Positions 1 through 10,002 are shown, counted from the first letter of the stretch. The stretch: DNA of 64,000 nt from Flavobacterium suncheonense GH29-5 = DSM 17707 (GCF_000430025.1 NZ_AUCZ01000003.1:124001-188000); one strand, 5' to 3'. Translations and numbers: made by a program. Notes: a model not told the origin generated them from the letters alone.

Positions 1-1913
1 CTGTTGCCCGTGATGTCGTAATTGATCCCGGAGCTTCTTTAACGATGGCAGCCAATTCCCATTTACATGTAAAACGCCATTGGATTAACCGCGGAATATT
101 TATTCCGGGAACGGGCAATGTAACCTTCAACAGCAGCACCAACAACATGATACAGAACATGAATACAGCTGCCAATACCAAACCTTTTGAGAATTTTTAC
201 AATCTGATTTTAAACACTACCAACGGTGCCGTGGGCGTAACCACTCCGGATGCTTTTCAGCTTACCGTGGCCAACAGCCTAATCTTAACCAGCGGCGATT
301 TGCGTTTAACCGGCGAAGCGCAATTGGTTCAAAACGGCAGCGCACCCAATTCGATGGTCGGAACAGGGAATCTGTTACGCGATCAGCAGGGAACCAAAAG
401 CAGTTTTCATTACAATTACTGGTCTTCGCCGGTGAGTCTGAACGGTACCAATTATTCGGTTTCCGCTGTTCTCCGGGACGGTACTAATGCCGCCGGCAAT
501 CCTTTCAATCCGGGAACCATCAGTTTTGGCGACGGTTACAACTATTCCGACGGTCCTATCAGCAATCCGATAAAAATCAGTAACCGGTGGATTTACAAAT
601 ACACCACTGTCAGCACCAGTTACTCCGCCTGGCAGCCAGTGGGAAGCACCGGAACGATGAAAATCGGAGAAGGCTTCACCATGAAAGGCGTAACCGGATT
701 AGCACCAAACACCGAGTATCAAAATTATGTCTTCAAAGGAAAACCGAATAACGGCGACATCGGTCTCACTTTGAGCTTAAACCAACTTTACCTGATTGGC
801 AACCCGTATCCTTCGGCTTTAGATGCAGATGCTTTTATTAAAGATAACATTAAAGATGGCGGAAATGCTCCAACCAATGTTTTCAGTGGCGCGCTGTATT
901 TTTGGGATCACTTTGGAGGAGAAAACCATTATCTGGGAGAATATATCGGCGGCTATGCAACCTATACTTTAATGGGTGGAACTGTTGCGGTTTCCAACGA
1001 TCCGATGATTAACAACAATAATGCTGCCGGAACAAAAATACCGAAACGTTATATTCCTGTCGGACAAGGCTTTTTCGTCCGAACTGATTTGGGAAATGCC
1101 ACAGCGAACATGACCAGTCCGCTTACGGGAGGAACCTTAATCATTAAGAACAGTCAGCGGGCTTTTAAAACGGAGTCGCCTGTCAATTCTGTTTTCTTCA
1201 GAAATCAAAATCTTACGGTTGACGCCGAAGACAGCAGACAAAAAATCCGACTGTCTTTTGAATCGCCTTCCGGTTTAAAACGTCATCTGTTGATAGGCAG
1301 CGATTCGAATGCTTCCAACGCCTTCGATCTTGGTTATGATGCCATTATGATTGATGTGAACAACGAGGATATGTACTGGAGCTTTTCCAATGAAAAATTT
1401 GTAATTCAGGCGGTACAGCATTTCAACGAAACCCAAATTATCCCGATTGGCGTAAAAGTAGCCAACGCCGGCACAAGTACCATTAAAATTGAAAATCTGG
1501 AAAATATCGACGAAAGCCTTTCCATATATTTGTTTGACAGCGAAACCGGCAGTTATCACGATTTAAGAAACGGCAACTTCCAGGCCAATTTACCAATAGG
1601 CGAACACAACAACCGTTTTTCATTGCGTTTCACTAACAGCACTTTAGGTACTGATAATCCGGAATTGGCGAACGGCATTCAAATTTTTGTAAACCCGGAT
1701 AACATCTTAAACATTAAAAACCACCGAAACGACACAACCGTAAACTCTGTGGAACTTTTCAATATTTTAGGACAATCCGTTAAAAAATGGAATGTTACTG
1801 ACGAGGTGCAAACCGACATACTGCTGCCGGTTCAAAATCTCCGTTCGGGTGTTTACATAGTGAATCTGAAAACTTCCGATGGATTAATGAGTAAAAAAGT
1901 AAGTATCAAATAA
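1..1913 (+). CDS. T9SS type A sorting-domain protein (5' end outside window)
   Basis: The frame is open to the first bases of the window, so the ATG at 45 is internal and the gene starts upstream. The visible part reads as a large secreted adhesin-like or surface protein: Asn/Thr/Gly-rich beta-type sequence for about 530 residues, then a C-terminal domain of roughly 80 residues with the pattern of a type IX secretion sorting domain (VELFNILGQSVKKW, then LRSGVYIVNLKTSDG and a final KKVSIK). In this family that domain directs export through the T9SS and cell-surface attachment. There is no enzymatic motif. A terminator follows directly. The T9SS assignment is firm; the function of the rest is unknown. 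Confidence 0.85.
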   Translation, partial: VARDVVIDPGASLTMAANSHLHVKRHWINRGIFIPGTGNVTFNSSTNNMIQNMNTAANTKPFENFYNLILNTTNGAVGVTTPDAFQLTVANSLILTSGDLRLTGEAQLVQNGSAPNSMVGTGNLLRDQQGTKSSFHYNYWSSPVSLNGTNYSVSAVLRDGTNAAGNPFNPGTISFGDGYNYSDGPISNPIKISNRWIYKYTTVSTSYSAWQPVGSTGTMKIGEGFTMKGVTGLAPNTEYQNYVFKGKPNNGDIGLTLSLNQLYLIGNPYPSALDADAFIKDNIKDGGNAPTNVFSGALYFWDHFGGENHYLGEYIGGYATYTLMGGTVAVSNDPMINNNNAAGTKIPKRYIPVGQGFFVRTDLGNATANMTSPLTGGTLIIKNSQRAFKTESPVNSVFFRNQNLTVDAEDSRQKIRLSFESPSGLKRHLLIGSDSNASNAFDLGYDAIMIDVNNEDMYWSFSNEKFVIQAVQHFNETQIIPIGVKVANAGTSTIKIENLENIDESLSIYLFDSETGSYHDLRNGNFQANLPIGEHNNRFSLRFTNSTLGTDNPELANGIQIFVNPDNILNIKNHRNDTTVNSVELFNILGQSVKKWNVTDEVQTDILLPVQNLRSGVYIVNLKTSDGLMSKKVSIK

Positions 1914-1921
1914 TTAGCAAA

Positions 1922-1945
1922 GGCCCTTTTCGGAGGGCTTTTTTA
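1922..1945 (+). terminator. Rho-independent terminator
   Basis: Stem GCCCT (1923-1927) pairs with AGGGC (1934-1938), followed by a run of T, just after the stop of the T9SS protein. Confidence 0.7.
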
Positions 1946-1972
1946 ATGCCCTAAAGTTTAGTCTGAAAACAG

Positions 1973-1980
1973 TACCTTTG
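1973..1980 (+). promoter_or_regulatory. Flavobacterial -7 box TACCTTTG
   Basis: Exact match to TAnnTTTG, 21 bases before the ATG at 2002. No clear TTG -33 element was found at the usual distance. Confidence 0.55.
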
Positions 1981-2001
1981 CACCTCATCATAAGATTAGC
2001 C

Positions 2002-2685
2002 ATGAAATTTCGCTTTTTATTCCTCCTGATACTCGTTTCCACCACAACTTTCGGACAACTCAAAACCATCGTCGGCCAAACCGATTATCCGTTCTGGATT
2101 AACGTTCCCGAAGCTGAAAAAACCGAAAAACAACCCGTTTTGATTTTCCTTCACGGCAGAAGTCTTTCCGGAACCGATTTGAACCGTGTGAAGCGCTACG
2201 GCGTTTTGCGCGCCATGGAACGCGGACGAAAAATACCGGGAATTGTCGTGGCGCCACAGTTGGCTTCCGGCTCCTGGAATCCGGACAAAGTATTACAACT
2301 GCTGGAATACGTTCAAAAGAATTACAACACCGATGTATCCCGCGTTTATGTTTGCGGCATGAGTTTAGGCTCTTACGGGACCTTGCATTTCGCCGGAAAA
2401 CACGCCGATAAAATAACCGCAGCGGTAGCGATTTGCGGTGGCGGAAATGTGGCGGACGGCTGTAAATTAGCTTCCCTCCCGCTTTGGATTCAGCACGGCG
2501 ACAAGGATTTTATTGTTCGTTTGTCGGAATCTAAAAAAGTGGTCGATGCGATTAAAAAATGTAAACCCGATGCTGATGTAACTTTTACCGTAATTCCCGG
2601 CGGCAACCACAGCAATGTGGAACGATTGTTTCACGAAGATGCGCTGTACGATTGGCTTTTCAGACAAAAGAAACCACAACTGTAA
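2002..2685 (+). CDS. Alpha/beta hydrolase (esterase / dienelactone hydrolase type)
   Basis: The start is taken at the ATG at 2002 because it begins a signal peptide (MKFRFLFLLILVSTTTFG, cleavage near GQ) and follows a -7 box; the in-frame start at 1978 overlaps the promoter. The mature protein has FLHGRSLSG as the oxyanion region, the nucleophile elbow GMSLG, an Asp in QHGDKDFIV and a His in PGGNHSNV, which together form a complete Ser-Asp-His triad. It is likely a periplasmic or secreted esterase or peptidase of the LpqC/phospholipase-carboxylesterase group. The substrate cannot be read from sequence. Confidence 0.8.
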   Translation: MKFRFLFLLILVSTTTFGQLKTIVGQTDYPFWINVPEAEKTEKQPVLIFLHGRSLSGTDLNRVKRYGVLRAMERGRKIPGIVVAPQLASGSWNPDKVLQLLEYVQKNYNTDVSRVYVCGMSLGSYGTLHFAGKHADKITAAVAICGGGNVADGCKLASLPLWIQHGDKDFIVRLSESKKVVDAIKKCKPDADVTFTVIPGGNHSNVERLFHEDALYDWLFRQKKPQL

Positions 2686-2695
2686 CCCTTTTAAG

Positions 2696-2703
2696 TACTT
2701 TTG
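2696..2703 (+). promoter_or_regulatory. Flavobacterial -7 box TACTTTTG
   Basis: Exact TAnnTTTG ending 6 bases before the ATG at 2710. The TTG at 2701 belongs to this box and is not a start codon. The transcript would have almost no leader. Confidence 0.6.
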
Positions 2704-2709
2704 CAAACC

Positions 2710-3657
2710 ATGAGCATCACTTTACTTTCCTCGCCGTTACAGGGTTTTACGGATTTCCGGTTCCGAAATGCTTTTCATAAATATTTTGGCGGGATTGACA
2801 CCTTCTATTCTCCTTACATCAAACTGAACGGAAAATTAGTGGTAAAAGGGTCGTACGAGCGCGACATACTTCCGGAGAACAACAGCAATTTGCAGGTTAT
2901 TCCGCAGATTATCACCAATGATCCCGAAGAATTTTTATTCGTAGCCAAGTACGTAAAAGAATTAGGCTACAACGAACTAAACTGGAATTTGGGCTGTCCG
3001 TATCCGATGGTGGCGAAAAGCGGTATGGGTTCGGGTTTAATCTGTAACACCGGCCGCATTGACGAAATTTTAGACCGCGCACACAGTGAAACCGACATCA
3101 TTGTTTCGATGAAAATGCGCATGGGCTATGAAAACCCAACCGAAATTTTAGACGTCTTCCCGATTCTGGAAAAATATCCGATAAAAAATATTGCCATTCA
3201 CGCGCGTATCGGGAAACAGTTGTACAAAGGCGGTGTGGATTTGGATTCGTTTCAGAAATGTCTGGATGTTTCCAAACACAAATTGTATTATAACGGCGAT
3301 ATCACGTCGGTGGAAAAATTCCGGATGCTGAAAGAACGCTTCCCTTCAATTGACCATTTCATGATTGGCCGCGGTTTGATTGCCGATCCGTTCTTACCCA
3401 GCATGATTAAAAACAATACGACGGAATATCCGAAAAACCGCTTTGAGATTTTTGAGGAATTTCACGATACGATTTACCGCGATTACGACGCTTACCTGCA
3501 AGGTCCAACACCGATAAAAATGAAAATGTTAGGCTTTTGGGAATACTTTTCGGAATCGTTTTCCAATCCGCAAAAAACGTATAAGAAGATTAAGAAAGCA
3601 GGGAATAGCAAACATTATGAGGAAGCGGTTCGGGAGATTTTTAAATCGGAACGATAA
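2710..3657 (+). CDS. tRNA-dihydrouridine synthase family protein
   Basis: FMN TIM-barrel enzyme that reduces uridine to dihydrouridine in tRNA. Family marks are the N-terminal SPLQGFTDFRFRNAF, the catalytic-Cys region LNWNLGCPYPMVAKSGMGSGL, the Lys-rich VSMKMRMGYE, the AIHARIGKQLYKGGVD strand and the phosphate-binding NGDITS / MIGRGLIADPFL. Its length of about 315 residues is normal. It seems to be a stand-alone transcription unit. Which Dus subfamily (A, B or C) it belongs to cannot be decided by eye. Confidence 0.92.
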   Translation: MSITLLSSPLQGFTDFRFRNAFHKYFGGIDTFYSPYIKLNGKLVVKGSYERDILPENNSNLQVIPQIITNDPEEFLFVAKYVKELGYNELNWNLGCPYPMVAKSGMGSGLICNTGRIDEILDRAHSETDIIVSMKMRMGYENPTEILDVFPILEKYPIKNIAIHARIGKQLYKGGVDLDSFQKCLDVSKHKLYYNGDITSVEKFRMLKERFPSIDHFMIGRGLIADPFLPSMIKNNTTEYPKNRFEIFEEFHDTIYRDYDAYLQGPTPIKMKMLGFWEYFSESFSNPQKTYKKIKKAGNSKHYEEAVREIFKSER

Positions 3658-3685
3658 CTTTAAAATTTAATTATTCCTTAAAATA

Positions 3686-3719
3686 TTGTAACTGAAATCG
3701 GATTTTAAAATTATTTTTG
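3686..3719 (+). promoter_or_regulatory. Promoter: TTG (-33) and TATTTTTG (-7)
   Basis: TTG at 3686-3688, a 23-bp spacer, then TATTTTTG at 3712-3719; both elements fit the Flavobacterium consensus. It drives the gene at 3743. Confidence 0.65.
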
Positions 3720-3742
3720 CCGACTCTAAAATTGTCCTAATT

Positions 3743-4333
3743 ATGAAACGCATTACTACTTTATTCCTTCTGATTCTTTCTGCTCCCATTTTTTCCCAAA
3801 CTAACACCGAAGAAAAAGAAAAATCGACAGCCGGAGTTTCAAACTCTATCTTTGGTGTTCAGGCAGGATTTCTGGGTGCTTGGGCTTACAACGAACTAAA
3901 ACTTACAGATAAAATAGTCCTGAAATCAGAACTTGGTTTACAGACCTACACCCTTAAAACCAAAAATCCGGATAAAACATTCACTTTTTTAACACCTGAA
4001 ATTGTACTGGAACCCCGTTTCTATTATAACATTCAAAAGCGGGCAGACAAAGGAAAAGACGTAAGCCACAACAGCGGAAATTTCATATCATTACGTTCCT
4101 CCTATTTCCCAGACAGTTTTACGGTTGGCGAAAAAATAGCCGACAACGCTTTTATTCCGGAGTTGCATATCGTACCAACCTGGGGAATGAAAAGAAATCT
4201 GAGCGATCACTTCAATTATGAACTTGGCGCAGGTTTGGGCTACCGAAAAGTTTTTGAAACCAACCTGAAGCAGAACAATAACAACGATGATGTTGCTTTT
4301 TATCTGCATGCACGGATCGGTTATAAATTTTAA
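3743..4333 (+). CDS. Outer-membrane beta-barrel protein, hypothetical
   Basis: 196 residues with a clear signal peptide (MKRITTLFLLILSAPIFSQ) followed by alternating amphipathic strands (LKSELGLQTYTL, PEIVLEPRFYYNI, FNYELGAGLGYRKVF) and a C-terminal aromatic residue (ARIGYKF), typical of small Bacteroidota outer-membrane barrels. No enzyme motif is seen and no specific role can be given. Confidence 0.7.
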   Translation: MKRITTLFLLILSAPIFSQTNTEEKEKSTAGVSNSIFGVQAGFLGAWAYNELKLTDKIVLKSELGLQTYTLKTKNPDKTFTFLTPEIVLEPRFYYNIQKRADKGKDVSHNSGNFISLRSSYFPDSFTVGEKIADNAFIPELHIVPTWGMKRNLSDHFNYELGAGLGYRKVFETNLKQNNNNDDVAFYLHARIGYKF

Positions 4334-4340
4334 AAAAAAT

Positions 4341-4364
4341 AAGGCTGTCGTAATGGACAGCCTT
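4341..4364. terminator. Bidirectional terminator
   Basis: Perfect stem AAGGCTGTC (4341-4349) / GACAGCCTT (4356-4364) between two convergent genes. It is A-rich on one side and AT-rich on the other, so it can serve both. Confidence 0.75.
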
Positions 4365-4369
4365 ACTTA

Positions 4370-5794
4370 TTATTTCAGAATTTCTTTCAACTCCTCCAAA
4401 CTTACTTTCTTTTGTTCGCCGGACGCTAAATCTTTCAGGGCGAATTGATTGTTCGCCATTTCGTCGCCGCCTACGATTACGGCATACGGAATACCGCGTT
4501 TGTCGGCATGCTGAAATTGTTTTCCGATTTTGGTATTGTCCGGATAGAGTTCTACTTTGATGCCGGCTCTGCGCAATTGGGTAATTGCTTTCATGCAATA
4601 CAAGGCTTCGGCGTCCCCGAAATTTAAAAACAACGCCTTGGAAGTTGACGTAACGGTTTCCGGGAAAAGGTTCAGTTCTTCCAAAACCAGATAAATACGG
4701 TCTAAGCCGAAGGAAATTCCAACGCCACTCATGTTTTTTAATCCAAAAATTCCGGTCAAATCGTCGTAACGACCGCCGCCGCCGATAGATCCCATAGCCA
4801 CGGTTTTAGGAGCAGCTACTTCGAAAATTGCTCCTGTATAATAGTTTAAACCACGGGCTAAGGTTACATCCAAATCTAAAACGGATTTGTCTAAACCTAA
4901 AGCTTGAACGTTGTCACAAATGAATTTCAGTTCTTCCACACCTTTCATTCCTTCTTCGGATGACACCAGCAAAGCGGAAAGTTTTTCGATTTTTTCGGAA
5001 ATGGTTCCGGTAAAGCTAAATAACGGCTGTACTTTTTCCAACGCGGCTTCGGAAATTCCTTTTTCGAACATTTCTTTTTTTACACCATCCTCGCCTATTT
5101 TGTCGAGTTTGTCTAAAGCAACGGTAAAGTCGATTAATTTATCAGATGCCCCGATTACCTCTGCAATTCCGGACAATATTTTTCGGTTGTTGATTTTGAT
5201 GGTACAGCCTTCCAAACCTAAAGCGGAAAACACGCTGTCGTACAACTGCACCAATTCCACTTCCTGCCATAAGGAGTTCGAGCCTACCACATCGGCATCG
5301 CACTGGTAAAACTCTCTGAAACGGCCTTTCTGCGGACGATCGGCTCGCCAAACCGGCTGAATCTGGTAGCGTTTGAACGGAAATTCAATTTCGTTTTGGT
5401 GTTGCACCACGTAACGCGCGAACGGAACGGTTAAATCGTAGCGTAAGGCTTTTTCGGAGATTTTGGCGGTAAACTTGTTTAATTCCACCAACTCTTTTAC
5501 CGAGATGGTTTCGGCGGAATTAGATTGCAATACTTCTATCGATTCCGGCAATTCAATTTTATTTTTATTGAAGAAATAATTTCCGGAATTCAAAATCTTA
5601 AAAATCAAACGGTCGCCTTCCTCGCCGTATTTTCCCATTAAGGTTTCGGAATTTTCAAAAGTTGGGGTTTCGATAGGCTGATAGCCAAACTTTTCAAAAT
5701 TCGTTTTGATGATGGAAAAAATATAGTTGCGCTTCGCTACTTCGGCCGGTGAAAAATCGCGGGTTCCTTTGGGTATGCTTGGTTTTTGAGCCAT
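4370..5794 (-). CDS. hisS: Histidyl-tRNA synthetase
   Basis: Charges tRNA-His. The class II synthetase core is complete: N-terminal KGTRDFSP, motif 1 region [18 protein letters not shown], motif 2 region [26 protein letters not shown], the histidine-binding [14 protein letters not shown] and motif 3 GGGGRYDDL / [11 protein letters not shown], then a C-terminal anticodon-binding domain of about 90 residues. 474 residues is slightly above the usual bacterial length. It is a single gene, convergent with the barrel protein. Confidence 0.97.
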   Translation of the reverse strand: MAQKPSIPKGTRDFSPAEVAKRNYIFSIIKTNFEKFGYQPIETPTFENSETLMGKYGEEGDRLIFKILNSGNYFFNKNKIELPESIEVLQSNSAETISVKELVELNKFTAKISEKALRYDLTVPFARYVVQHQNEIEFPFKRYQIQPVWRADRPQKGRFREFYQCDADVVGSNSLWQEVELVQLYDSVFSALGLEGCTIKINNRKILSGIAEVIGASDKLIDFTVALDKLDKIGEDGVKKEMFEKGISEAALEKVQPLFSFTGTISEKIEKLSALLVSSEEGMKGVEELKFICDNVQALGLDKSVLDLDVTLARGLNYYTGAIFEVAAPKTVAMGSIGGGGRYDDLTGIFGLKNMSGVGISFGLDRIYLVLEELNLFPETVTSTSKALFLNFGDAEALYCMKAITQLRRAGIKVELYPDNTKIGKQFQHADKRGIPYAVIVGGDEMANNQFALKDLASGEQKKVSLEELKEILK

Positions 5795-6031
5795 TTTTTT
5801 GGTGAATTTATGGTTGGTTTTTGGGTTATGTTTCCAAAAAAGCCAATAGTTTTTCTTTTAGCCCCGGTTGCAGCAACTACCGTGTAGTGCGGAAAACGGG
5901 AACTGCGTATCACGGTAAAACCTGAAGTTTCGCTCCTAATACTTTGCAAATATCTTACTTTTTAAAGAATTTCGTAAATCTGTTTTGGGAAACTTGTAAC
6001 AAATAGCCTAATTTAGTGTCAAATTGCCATC

Positions 6032-7279
6032 ATGGGAAACGTCGGACTCTTTAAGGAAAATACCAAAATCGCAATCGATTCCATCCGGACGAATTTGCTG
6101 CGTACTATTTTAACCATCCTGATTATCGCCATAGGAATTACGGCTTTGGTGGGGATTCTTACGCTGGTTTCGGCGCTGGAAAATACCATTATGAAGGATT
6201 TTGCTTCGATGGGCGCCAACACCTTTTCCATCAGTCAGTATGATTTTTCGGCCAGAATGCGTCAGGGCGACAACGAGCAGAAAATCAATCCGATTATCAA
6301 TTATCCGCAGGTTAAAGAGTTTAAAGAGAAATACGACTATCCGTTTACTTCGACTTCCCTTTCGTTCACCGCAACGGCTACAGCAGAAATTAAATACGAA
6401 TCCGACAAAACCGACCCGAAAGTTACCGTAATGGGCGTGGATGAAATTTTCCTGCCGAACAAAGGGCTTGAGGTAACCAAAGGCCGTAATTTTACAGGCT
6501 TCGACGTGGAAAACAACAATTTCGTTTGCGTTTTGGGTTCGGATGTAGACAAAGATTTGTTTAAAGACAGTAATCCGCTGGACAAAACGATTTCGATTCG
6601 CGGCGCCAAGTTTAAAGTAATCGGCGTGCTGAAGGAAAAAGGCTCTACGTTTGGCAGCAGTCAGGATTTCCGGGTATTGATTCCGATTCAGATTGCGCGT
6701 TCGTTGTTTTCGGCACCGAACATCAACTACGATTTAAGCGTCATGATTGCCAACAAAAACCTGATGGATCAGGCGGTAGACAACGCTACCATTACCATGC
6801 GAAGAGTGCGGAAACTGAACCCGGTCGAAGAAAACAATTTCGGAGTGGAACGCAGCGATGAGCTCATCAATACTTTATTATCCAACACCGAAGTTTTGGC
6901 CATCAGCGCCTGGGTGATTGGAATTATTACGGTTTTCGGTTCGTCGATTGCCTTAATGAACATCATGTTGGTTTCCGTAACGGAACGTACCCGTGAAATT
7001 GGGGTACGAAAATCATTGGGCGCCAAACGCAGCACGATTGCCTGGCAGTTTTTTACTGAAACTTTAGTCATTGGTCAATTAGGCGGTTTGGTGGGGATTA
7101 TTCTGGGTGTTTTGATTGGATTTGGTTTGTCGGCCGCGTTAAGTTTCAGCTTTTCCATTCCGTGGATGGCGATTTTTGCCGCGGTGGTAACTTCTTTGGT
7201 TGTGGCTTTGTTTTCCGGTTTGTATCCGGCGATTAAGGCATCGAAACTGGATCCGGTGGAGGCGTTGCGCTATGAGTAA
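6032..7279 (+). CDS. ABC transporter permease, MacB/FtsX type
   Basis: 415 residues with the MacB layout: an N-terminal TM helix after IRTNLLRTILTILIIAIGITALVG, a periplasmic domain of roughly 220 residues (MacB_PCD) and three C-terminal TM helices of the FtsX domain (VTERTREIGVRKSLGAKR loop, GLYPAIKASKLDPVEALRYE end). No ATPase partner or membrane-fusion gene lies next to it, so the ATPase must be elsewhere. Probably part of an efflux or lipoprotein-type export system; the substrate is unknown. Confidence 0.9.
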   Translation: MGNVGLFKENTKIAIDSIRTNLLRTILTILIIAIGITALVGILTLVSALENTIMKDFASMGANTFSISQYDFSARMRQGDNEQKINPIINYPQVKEFKEKYDYPFTSTSLSFTATATAEIKYESDKTDPKVTVMGVDEIFLPNKGLEVTKGRNFTGFDVENNNFVCVLGSDVDKDLFKDSNPLDKTISIRGAKFKVIGVLKEKGSTFGSSQDFRVLIPIQIARSLFSAPNINYDLSVMIANKNLMDQAVDNATITMRRVRKLNPVEENNFGVERSDELINTLLSNTEVLAISAWVIGIITVFGSSIALMNIMLVSVTERTREIGVRKSLGAKRSTIAWQFFTETLVIGQLGGLVGIILGVLIGFGLSAALSFSFSIPWMAIFAAVVTSLVVALFSGLYPAIKASKLDPVEALRYE

Positions 7280-7312
7280 GCTTGTTTGATTGCCGAACAC
7301 CTCGACCGTACG

Positions 7313-8167
7313 CTAAATGCTCCCGAAAATCATCCGGTCGTTTCCGTAAATGTCTTTTCGCAATTCGATTTGCTGAAAGTTGTGCTGTTGGAGCAATTGT
7401 ACCATTTCGTTCCCCAAATACTGGTTGATTTCGAAATACAGCTGCCCGTTGTCGTTCAGGTTTTTCACGGCCAATTCGGTGATTTTGCGGTAAAACAGTA
7501 AGGCGTCTTCATCTTCCACAAAAAGGGCGAGATGCGGTTCAAAATCCAGCACGTTCTTTCTGATTTCCTCTTTTTCCAGATGCCGCACATACGGCGGATT
7601 GGACACGATGATGTCAAAAGTTTGGCCTAAATCTTCTGTTTCTAAAATACTCTGGTGCAAAAATTCGACGGTTACTTCGTTTCGTTTGGCGTTTTTTTGG
7701 GCTACTTCAAGCGCTTTCTCCGAAACATCCATCGCATATACTTTCGCATTGGAAAGGTTTTTGGCCAACGAAATGGCGATACAGCCGGTTCCGGTTCCTA
7801 TATCCAAAATTTTGACTTGCGACTTTTGACTTGCGACTTTTGACACTTTAATAATCCAGTCGACCAACTCTTCCGTTTCCGGACGCGGGATTAAGGTGTG
7901 TTCGTTCACATAAAAAGGCAAACCATAAAATTCCGTTTCTCCTAATATATATTGAATGGGACGCTGTTCTTTCAACTGCGCCACTACATTTTCCCATTGT
8001 TTTAGGAATTCCGGGGATAATTCGAAATCGGGATTCAAAGCTAAATCCACGCGCTTCATGTGGTGAAAATCTTCTAAGATGATGTAGAAAAAACTGTCGA
8101 TTTCCTGTTCATCATAGATGGCAGATAATTCTTGGATAAAAACAGTTCGGTATTCCGTTAGCCGCAT
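7313..8167 (-). CDS. prmC: Release factor glutamine methyltransferase
   Basis: Methylates the GGQ glutamine of peptide-chain release factors. It has the helical N-terminal domain, the QYILGETEFYG and LIPRPETEELV segments, the SAM site ILDIGTGTGCIAI and the diagnostic NPPY (IIVSNPPYVRH). 284 residues is the family length. The linker just before the SAM motif is encoded by a 14-bp tandem repeat (see the repeat entry), giving the unusual KVASQKSQVKILD. Confidence 0.95.
   Translation of the reverse strand: MRLTEYRTVFIQELSAIYDEQEIDSFFYIILEDFHHMKRVDLALNPDFELSPEFLKQWENVVAQLKEQRPIQYILGETEFYGLPFYVNEHTLIPRPETEELVDWIIKVSKVASQKSQVKILDIGTGTGCIAISLAKNLSNAKVYAMDVSEKALEVAQKNAKRNEVTVEFLHQSILETEDLGQTFDIIVSNPPYVRHLEKEEIRKNVLDFEPHLALFVEDEDALLFYRKITELAVKNLNDNGQLYFEINQYLGNEMVQLLQQHNFQQIELRKDIYGNDRMIFGSI
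7810..7844 (-). repeat. 14-bp tandem repeat inside prmC
   Basis: The unit TTTTGACTTGCGAC (plus-strand reading) occurs at 7810-7823 and 7824-7837, followed by a half copy at 7838-7844. The unit length is not a multiple of three, so gain or loss of one copy would shift the prmC frame. Confidence 0.9.
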
Positions 8168-8421
8168 ATTTTAAGTTGTAATTCTTCCCTGTTTGCATGG
8201 GGAAATCATTTTCATTTCAAAGATAACTTAAAAACACCGGATTGAAATGAAATTATGCCTTTGAAACTGCCAGACATTTTTCTTTATTTCTGAACATTTC
8301 CTGCTTTTTTCTTTTACCCTGAGCAATCCACATCACACCTACAAGCCTCTACACCAGCACTTTACTTCGATTAAAAATTTTTAAATTATTTTCAGATTCT
8401 CCGATTTATTTTTCGAAAAGA

Positions 8422-8464
8422 TGACAAATATCATTATAAAAGACCTTTTTGTCCTTTAATTTTA
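8422..8464 (+). promoter_or_regulatory. nirK promoter with FNR-type site
   Basis: TGACAAATATCA (8422-8433) matches TGAY-N4-RTCA. The -7 element TAATTTTA (8457-8464, last base off consensus) starts 35 bp after the start of the site, the same spacing as at the other FNR-type promoters in this window. This is a class II-like activator position. Confidence 0.75.
8438..8457. promoter_or_regulatory. Candidate NsrR operator at nirK
   Basis: Inverted repeat AAAAGAC-N6-GTCCTTT between the FNR-type site and the -7 box, touching the latter. The same 7-6-7 design is found at norC, ric and the small-RNA promoter. A repressor bound here would block polymerase. Confidence 0.6.
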
Positions 8465-8498
8465 CCCTATAAAACATTTAACAAAAAAACCCATAATC

Positions 8499-9974
8499 AT
8501 GAAAACCAAATTTAAGATTGTTGTCGGTGTTTTAGTGCTATCAGCAATCACGGTAGGTTTATTTTCCTTTGGAGACAAAGATACTACCGATCCGTCAAAA
8601 ATTAAAGTAGAAGGCGAAATGGTTGCCGAGCTTACTGCTCCTCCGTTTGTTCCTAAACCGGTTGGAAAAAGAGCCGCTACAAAACTAATCGTTAACATGG
8701 AAATCAAAGAGGAAGAAGGCGAAATGGCTGATGGTGTAAAATACACTTACTGGACATTTGGAGGCTCTGTTCCCGGAAGTTTCATTCGTACACGAATTGG
8801 GGATGAAGTGCAGTTTCACTTAAAAAACCACCCGGATAACAAATTACCGCACAACATCGATTTACACGCCGTAACCGGACCTGGAGGTGGTGCAACTTCT
8901 TCCTTAGTGGCTCCTGGACATGAGAAAGTATTCAATTTCAAATGTTTGAACCCCGGATTGTATGTATACCACTGTGCAACAGCTCCTGTAGGGATGCACA
9001 TTGCCAACGGAATGTACGGACTAATCCTTGTGGAACCGGAAGGTGGTTTACCGCCGGTAGACAGAGAGTACTACGTAATGCAAGGGGATTTCTATACTAA
9101 AGGTGCTTATGGTGAGCAAGGTTCGCAACCTTTCGACATGGAAAAAGCCATTAAAGAACAACCGGACTATGTAGTGTTTAACGGTAAAGTCGGAGCGTTA
9201 ACAGGCGACAAAGCCATCACTGCCAAAAAAGGAGAAACCGTGCGCATCTATATGGGTAACGGAGGTCCTAACCTTGTTTCTTCCTTCCACGTGATTGGTG
9301 AAATTTTCGACAAAGTTCAAATTGAAGGCGGACATTTAATCAACAAAGATGTACAGACTACGTTGGTTCCGGCTGGTGGTTCTGCCATTGTGGAATTCAA
9401 AGTTGATGTTCCCGGCACTTTCATCCTGGTAGACCACTCTATTTTCAGAGCGTTCAACAAAGGAGCAATCGGTATGCTTAAAGTAGAAGGCGAACAGGAC
9501 AAAACCATCTACTCCGGAACCGTTCAGGAAGGTATCTATTTACCGGAAGGCGGAACCATCCAAAACATGCCAAAACAAAAAGGAACAGCAAAAGAGGTCG
9601 TAGCGAAAACGCTTCCGGAACAAATTAAAGCCGGTAAAGAAATCTACGGAAGAACCTGTTTTGCCTGTCACCAGTCTGAAGGGCAAGGAATTCCGAATGC
9701 TTTCCCTCCTTTGGCAAAATCAGACTTCCTGAATGCCGATCCGAAAAGAGCCATCGATGCTGTCCTAAACGGTTTGAGCGGAGAAATCACAGTTAACGGC
9801 AAAAAATACAACAGTATTATGACCAGCCAAAACCTTACAGACGAAGAGATTGCCAATGTTCTGACCTATGTGTACAACAGTTGGGGGAACAACAAAACAA
9901 ACGTAACTGCACCAATGGTAAAAACCCAAAGAGAGAAAACCGTTGCCAAAGCAGTAAAAGACATACACGAATAA
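8499..9974 (+). CDS. nirK: Copper nitrite reductase with C-terminal cytochrome c domain
   Basis: Reduces nitrite to NO in the periplasm. After a signal peptide come two cupredoxin domains. Copper ligands are visible in LPHNIDLH (type 1 His, active-site Asp, type 2 His), in [16 protein letters not shown] (type 2 His, type 1 Cys, His, Met) and in LVDHSIF (last type 2 His). From about residue 375 a class I cytochrome c domain follows with CFACH at 387-391 and a likely distal Met (IMTSQ), giving a NirK-c fusion of 491 residues instead of about 360-380 for plain NirK. The fused heme domain should deliver electrons directly. First gene of a nirK / cytochrome / nirV / SCO / porin cluster. Confidence 0.96.
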   Translation: MKTKFKIVVGVLVLSAITVGLFSFGDKDTTDPSKIKVEGEMVAELTAPPFVPKPVGKRAATKLIVNMEIKEEEGEMADGVKYTYWTFGGSVPGSFIRTRIGDEVQFHLKNHPDNKLPHNIDLHAVTGPGGGATSSLVAPGHEKVFNFKCLNPGLYVYHCATAPVGMHIANGMYGLILVEPEGGLPPVDREYYVMQGDFYTKGAYGEQGSQPFDMEKAIKEQPDYVVFNGKVGALTGDKAITAKKGETVRIYMGNGGPNLVSSFHVIGEIFDKVQIEGGHLINKDVQTTLVPAGGSAIVEFKVDVPGTFILVDHSIFRAFNKGAIGMLKVEGEQDKTIYSGTVQEGIYLPEGGTIQNMPKQKGTAKEVVAKTLPEQIKAGKEIYGRTCFACHQSEGQGIPNAFPPLAKSDFLNADPKRAIDAVLNGLSGEITVNGKKYNSIMTSQNLTDEEIANVLTYVYNSWGNNKTNVTAPMVKTQREKTVAKAVKDIHE

Positions 9975-10002
9975 TCAATTAATTATTTAAATACTTTTTA
10001 TC

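Larger units (their letters stand above)
8168..8498. other. Intergenic region prmC / nirK
   Basis: 331 bases without a gene. The prmC-proximal 250 bases show nothing recognisable; the last 80 hold the nirK control region (FNR-type site, 7-6-7 inverted repeat, -7 box). Confidence 0.8.
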
